Source: Cunninghamia lanceolata
Taxonomy: Eukaryota > Streptophyta > Pinopsida > Cupressales > Cupressaceae
Direction of reading: 5' to 3'
Length of the DNA stretch: 64,000 nucleotides
Assembly: GCA_027924645.1 (NCBI GenBank)
Contig: BSBN01001687.1
Coordinates: 1,798,001 to 1,862,000 of the forward strand
Numbering within the stretch: the stretch's first letter is position 1; each line of letters opens with the position of its first letter. The notes below the pieces were generated by a model. The model made no database searches, had not been told where the DNA came from, and saw nothing but the letters and a program-made list of their open reading frames with translations. Below are positions 60,108-64,000 of the stretch, in pieces. Position numbers and translations under genes: made by a program.

Positions 60108-60117
60108 CTATAAATAG
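60108..60117 (+). promoter_or_regulatory. TATA box of the antisense ORF
   Basis: CTATAAATAG on the plus strand, 67 bases before the ATG at 60184, in the antisense direction relative to element C. Confidence 0.5.
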
Positions 60118-60183
60118 TAAATGTGGGCCCTAAAGTGCCCCATTTGCACTCATTAGGTCACTTGGATGAAAGAGAAGGAGACA

Positions 60184-60273
60184 ATGGCGAACCCTAACCC
60201 ACTTTTCCTGCGATTTGAGCACTTATCTAAGCGAGTCCATTCTTACGAGAGATCAGTAGAGGCTGGCAACTAG
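60184..60273 (+). CDS. Start of the antisense ORF (30 codons)
   Basis: MANPNPLFLRFEHLSKRVHS, closing at a TAG at 60271-60273. By position it is the first exon or broken start of the plant-mobile-domain ORF that follows at about 60850. Linkage to it is inferred. Confidence 0.35.
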   Translation: MANPNPLFLRFEHLSKRVHSYERSVEAGN

Positions 60274-60339
60274 GTAGTTCGAAACCCTAGCTTTGTCATT
60301 TTTTGTTTATCGCATTTATTGCTTTCAGGAATTGGGTAT

Positions 60340-60780
60340 TAGGGTTTGGTGCCATCGAAAGACTAATTGGCATAAAATAGGTTCGGAGTGGCGCCATTGT
60401 TTGCAATGATGCCATCCACATAGAGGAATCTCAAGAGGTTTGGCGCCAAATTTGGCGCAATACAACGGAATGGTGCTATATTGTATCCTAGGGTTTGGGA
60501 TGTGCATTGGCATGAAATGGGAATTTTGTGGCACCATTGTGGTGATTGGTGCCTTCTTAGAAAGTGGCGCCATTATGTAGAGTGGCACCAAATGGTGGTA
60601 GGCTTTGGGGGCACACTGCAGTGGCACCAAATGAATGGAGAGTGGTGCCATTCTCTAGAATGGCGCCCTTTTGGGAGGGAGCGGCGCCATTCTCTAAATG
60701 GCTCCATTTTGGGAAATGGTAGCGCCATCCTAAGGATTGGCGCAATGGTGAAGTAGATTGGCGCTAAATGAAATTTAGCT
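60340..60780 (+). repeat. Degenerate TGGCGCCAT motif array
   Basis: About fifteen irregular copies of a GTGGCGCCATT-like word (variants GGCACCA, GGTGCCA, GGCGCAA, GGCTCCA), some followed by CTCTA. It resembles the array at 45371-45990 on the same strand, though the neighbouring LTRs have opposite orientation. Confidence 0.65.
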
Positions 60781-60849
60781 GCAGAAAGAGAGCAAATCAG
60801 TGTTGAATAGCTGTTTTGGAAGAAAATGTACGTTTTTTAACTCACATTT

Positions 60850-63303
60850 GGTGGATGCAAGTGACTGAATCATTCATTGTGGGATCATGAGAGCAACACG
60901 TCCCCGCCATGATGCAGTTATTAGATGGGTTTGATGGACTGACATGAGGTCGATTGGCGAGGTTAGGGCTATTGACAGTAGTGGATATGTCAATTTTATG
61001 AGCACATAGGGCATTGATGATGGCCATTATAGAGCATTATCAACCTGAGACGTGCTCCTTTCTCCTATCGATAGGGGATATTACCATCACCCTTGAGGAT
61101 GTTTATCGCATCCTCAAGCTACCAATTCATGGGGATCGAGTGCTATATCATACGAGGAGCGGACGGGTAGCCTTAGGCAGAGCATTTGCCCCAGGCTAGC
61201 CAGAGTTGTCAGAGGATAGACGAGAGATGAGTTATAAGGAGACTTTGGTAGCAGGTGTAGATCATTTCACCTTGTTTTTGTGTGCATTGATTAGAGGCGT
61301 GGTGATGCCAGATTGGTAGGCTCAAGGCTTTCCAGTGGGGTATGGGGAGATGATAGAGGGGATGGTGTGGGATGAGATCATCTATGCATGGGGACCATGC
61401 ATGCTGGCACAGTTGTATCATGAGATGCATATTGTGGTCTATCACTATGATTCGACATTATCAGTTGGGGTCACATTGTTGCATGTGTGGGTCTTTAATC
61501 ACATTGCAATGACGAGGCCGCGGGGAGGATATTATCGATGGAAGTTTAAGGCCTATGTGTTTTTGTATCAGCATCTCGTCGAGTATTCTCATGTTGGACA
61601 GTTGCGTTAGTGGCGGTGAGTGCTAGATGATCTGATTCAAGTTACATGGCGACCACATATTGGAGTAGAGTCGTGGCCAGATGATGATGTTCATATGCCT
61701 TATACCTTCTAGCAACGGTATTTGATGGGTCGGGGTGATCACACCATCGACATGTATCTTTCGTCGCGGGTTATGTGCCAATTTGGCTTGCAGTAGGATA
61801 TTCCTCAGGGGATGGTAGTATTTGCTAGGATAGGGCGGGATGGGAGATGGCCACCGGCCATAGTGCCACAGGTGGAGATAGCCAATTTTGTAGCATTACA
61901 ACCACAACGGTGGGATTGGAGGAGCACGGTGGTAGATGCAGGTACTACGCTTGCATATGATCAGTGGTGGTTGACATGGCGGCTGACCCGTATGAAGGAT
62001 TTGATCGAGGACCCTGATGTGACCGTGGAGGTGGATGAGGAGGGAGACATAGTTGAGGAGGAGATAGTGGTGGAGGAGATGGAGGTGGATGATGATGATC
62101 CCATTAGGGTGCTAGCAACAGTAGCGTATGAGCAAGTAGAGGTTGCGAGAGGGTGAGGCAGAGGGAGAGGTAGACGGCAGGTGATAACACCACTATAGGT
62201 ACTGTAGTAGGGACAATAGCAGGTACAACCTCAGGCACAGGTTCCTGCACAACAGGGGTTGGGGGCAGTAGATGGTGAGGCCTAGGCAGTGAGCCTCACA
62301 GTAGTAGCCACAACATTAAATACCTGTATAGCAGGTACAAGTAGGGTAGGTGTCGGGGCAGCGAGCACCCCAACAGTAGGGTCCCAGGCAGAGACCACTT
62401 GCACAGCGGGCACCAGGAGGGGATAGAGGACTGATGCCACCCCCACAAGCACCCCTACAACAGCAGGGATTGAGGGACACCTTAGCGCAATAGATAGCTG
62501 ATCTGCAGGTGAGAGAGAGGACATATCAGCAGGACATTCCAGCTGCTGCTATGACCTTTCCTAGGATTCATAGGGCAAAGGCGGGTAGCTCAGTGGTAGG
62601 ACTAGAGCCAGCCTTGAGAGGACGCACATGACACAAGCACACCTGTGTGGATGATGAGGAGGTGGACAACCTCTAAGACCAGTTGGCGAGCTTGGAGGAT
62701 ACCGTGTGGAGTCAACAGCAAGAGCTTGTACAACTTCGTGGGGTGACTGCATTGCTAGATGGAGCAGATGGGTTAGCTGGTTAGATTAGCGTGCTACAAG
62801 CGCAGTTGAGATAGACACAGGGTCAGGCAGCATAGGTATAGGCGCAGATAGCCACCTTGAAAGGCGAGCAGGATTCAGAGGGAGCCCTGCGACAGGTTGC
62901 AGAGGCTAGGGCTCGTCAAGCAGAGGCCCAGGTGGTGAGTTTGTAGGGGGTTGTGGCTGATAGTGGCATGCGTCCAATTTTATCACAGATGCAGACTCAG
63001 ATCACACAGGTACAGGGACAGCTTTTGGAGCAGAGTCGGCGAGCTGAGTATTATTATGTTGCTTATTGTTTGGTCATTCCTGAGGGTCAATAGATTCTAA
63101 GTTATAGCCAGGAAAGTGGATCCAGGATCTCAGGGTCCCATAGATCCAAGCGGTCCATCCAATCGGTTCAATAGCCCATGGCACCTCCACTAGTGGTACC
63201 CTAGCAGCCACACCAACCACCCGTACAGTAGTAGTAGCAACCACAACCAGGGTCACCCACTGAGTTAGGTAGAGGATCATCAGTCTAGGGTTGGTGTACA
63301 TTG
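60850..63303 (+). pseudogene. Antisense plant-mobile-domain ORF with C-terminal coiled coil
   Basis: Frame 61014-62156 is uniform, broken only by stops, mostly TAG. It has the plant mobile domain pattern: ALMMAIIEHYQPETCSFLL, DITITLEDVYRILKLPIHGD, then MIEGMVWDEIIYAWGPCMLA, WVFNHIAMTRPRGGYY and TLAYDQWWLTWRLTRMKD. An acidic stretch ends at about 62156. A Gln/Thr-rich segment leads, in a shifted frame, to a Gln-rich coiled coil at about 62660-63090 (ASLEDTVWSQQQELVQLRG). Plant mobile domains occur in MAIN/MAIL1-type host proteins and in Tat gypsy elements. Lying antisense beside the 3' LTR it fits the antisense extra ORF of some Tat lineages. Not functional here. Confidence 0.65.
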
Positions 63304-63593
63304 ATGTATTTTAAGCCCTTAGAGGCATTCTTGTATCATGACTTGTATGATTTTTTAGCGATGTACATTATTTTATGGCGATGTATGATGATGACATTTG
63401 ATGTTATATGATGATGTATGATGATGACATTTGACCTATACATGATGGTTTATGTTATGGATGCATTTATGATGTATGTTTTGATGATTTATATATTATA
63501 TGCTCATGTGATGGATGCATTGATGATGATGCAGATTATAGGATGTTTTGATGTGATGGTTTTATGTATTATATGCTATGATTTTATTTATGT
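63304..63593. repeat. ATGATG-rich low-complexity sequence
   Basis: Irregular GATGTATGATGATGACATTTGA phrases, with one imperfect duplication around 63379-63435. The open frame 63418-63720 is a translation of this repeat. Confidence 0.6.
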
Positions 63594-63695
63594 TGCATTA
63601 TGTGATGAAATGATCGATGATTACACTTATCGTACTTGTCAGGATGCATTATGTGATGGAATGATTGATGATTACCCTGATGGTACTTGTCTGGA
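63594..63695. repeat. 51-bp tandem duplication
   Basis: Units 63594-63644 and 63645-63695, both beginning TGCATTATGTGATG, with about eight mismatches. Confidence 0.8.
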
Positions 63696-64000
63696 TGGTT
63701 ACCTCATGTCACCCACATAGTTGTGTAATTCAAATATTAATGGTTTGTAAGGATTTTCTGATGTTTCTAATATCTGTTATGATTCTTTTGGCCTATGGAT
63801 GGATGTCTTGTTTATGATATCATGATCTATGTAGGTGGTACTTATGCACTATGTGATGGTGTGATATTTATGCTATGGATATTGATGGATGTTTTTATGT
63901 CGTGTTATGGGTCATGATTATATTGTTGCAAGTATGGGCCTAACCGGTGTTGTCATTGATGTCAACATACTCCTGTTGCATTAATGATAAGGATTGGATG
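63696..64000. other. Window end, no gene seen
   Basis: The last 60 bases contain CCGGTGTTGTCATTGATGTC, similar in style to a phrase near the LTR ends of copies 1 and 2 (GTTGTCATTGATGGCAAC on their minus strand). It may start another related LTR, which cannot be confirmed here. Confidence 0.3.

Noticed and set aside
63418..63720. 100-codon Met/Asp-rich protein
   Set aside because: Translation of ATGATG-rich low-complexity sequence and the 51-bp tandem duplication.

Overview
The window is plant nuclear DNA made almost entirely of nested, mostly decayed retrotransposons. I see no intact host gene. Plant-specific lineages support this: a copia-type element with Sirevirus-like traits, a chromovirus, Tat/Ogre-like gypsy LTRs, an antisense plant-mobile-domain ORF, L1 LINEs carrying RNase H, and an AP2/ERF pseudogene. 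The density and nesting fit a large-genome seed plant; a conifer or other gymnosperm is my guess only.

Layout. 1-7416: an old, partly visible, minus-strand pol-less copia-type element (copy 1). 7417-15420: AT-rich spacer with a two-AP2-domain pseudogene at 12661-13650. 15438-28322: a full-length L1-type LINE (17-bp target duplication) split by a Ty1-copia element at 18674-24899 (5-bp duplication). 28340-33880: AT-rich spacer with a LINE remnant and a probable isolated LTR. 33882-36177: LTR and leader of Tat-like gypsy A, with a 1.2-kb LINE-type insertion inside the LTR (21-bp duplication). 36178-43629: a very young copy of the pol-less copia-type element (copy 2) inserted in the leader of A; its two 1094-bp LTRs differ at only two positions by eye. 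43998-48574: Tat-like LTR B, its leader and a 67-bp minisatellite. 48575-56421: a chromovirus with 1570-bp LTRs. 57260-58640: a decayed plus-strand retroelement ORF. 58738-64000: the 3' LTR (C) of a minus-strand Tat-like element with an antisense plant-mobile-domain ORF that has its own TATA box.

The best candidate for something undescribed is the pol-less element family seen twice (copies 1 and 2). It keeps a PBS, polypurine tracts, LTRs and a Gag remnant of coiled coil plus four CCHC knuckles. Instead of protease, integrase, RT and RNase H it carries one long ORF (1044 codons, fully open in copy 2) that matches no family I can name. Copy 2 must have been mobilised in trans very recently. 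Secondary candidates are the antisense plant-mobile-domain ORF, degenerate GCGCCAT motif arrays beside Tat-like elements, and an ATCGG hairpin array in the transcribed chromovirus leader.

Boundaries with matching target duplications are precise. Family names rest on motifs read by eye. LTR differences were counted by eye and are approximate.
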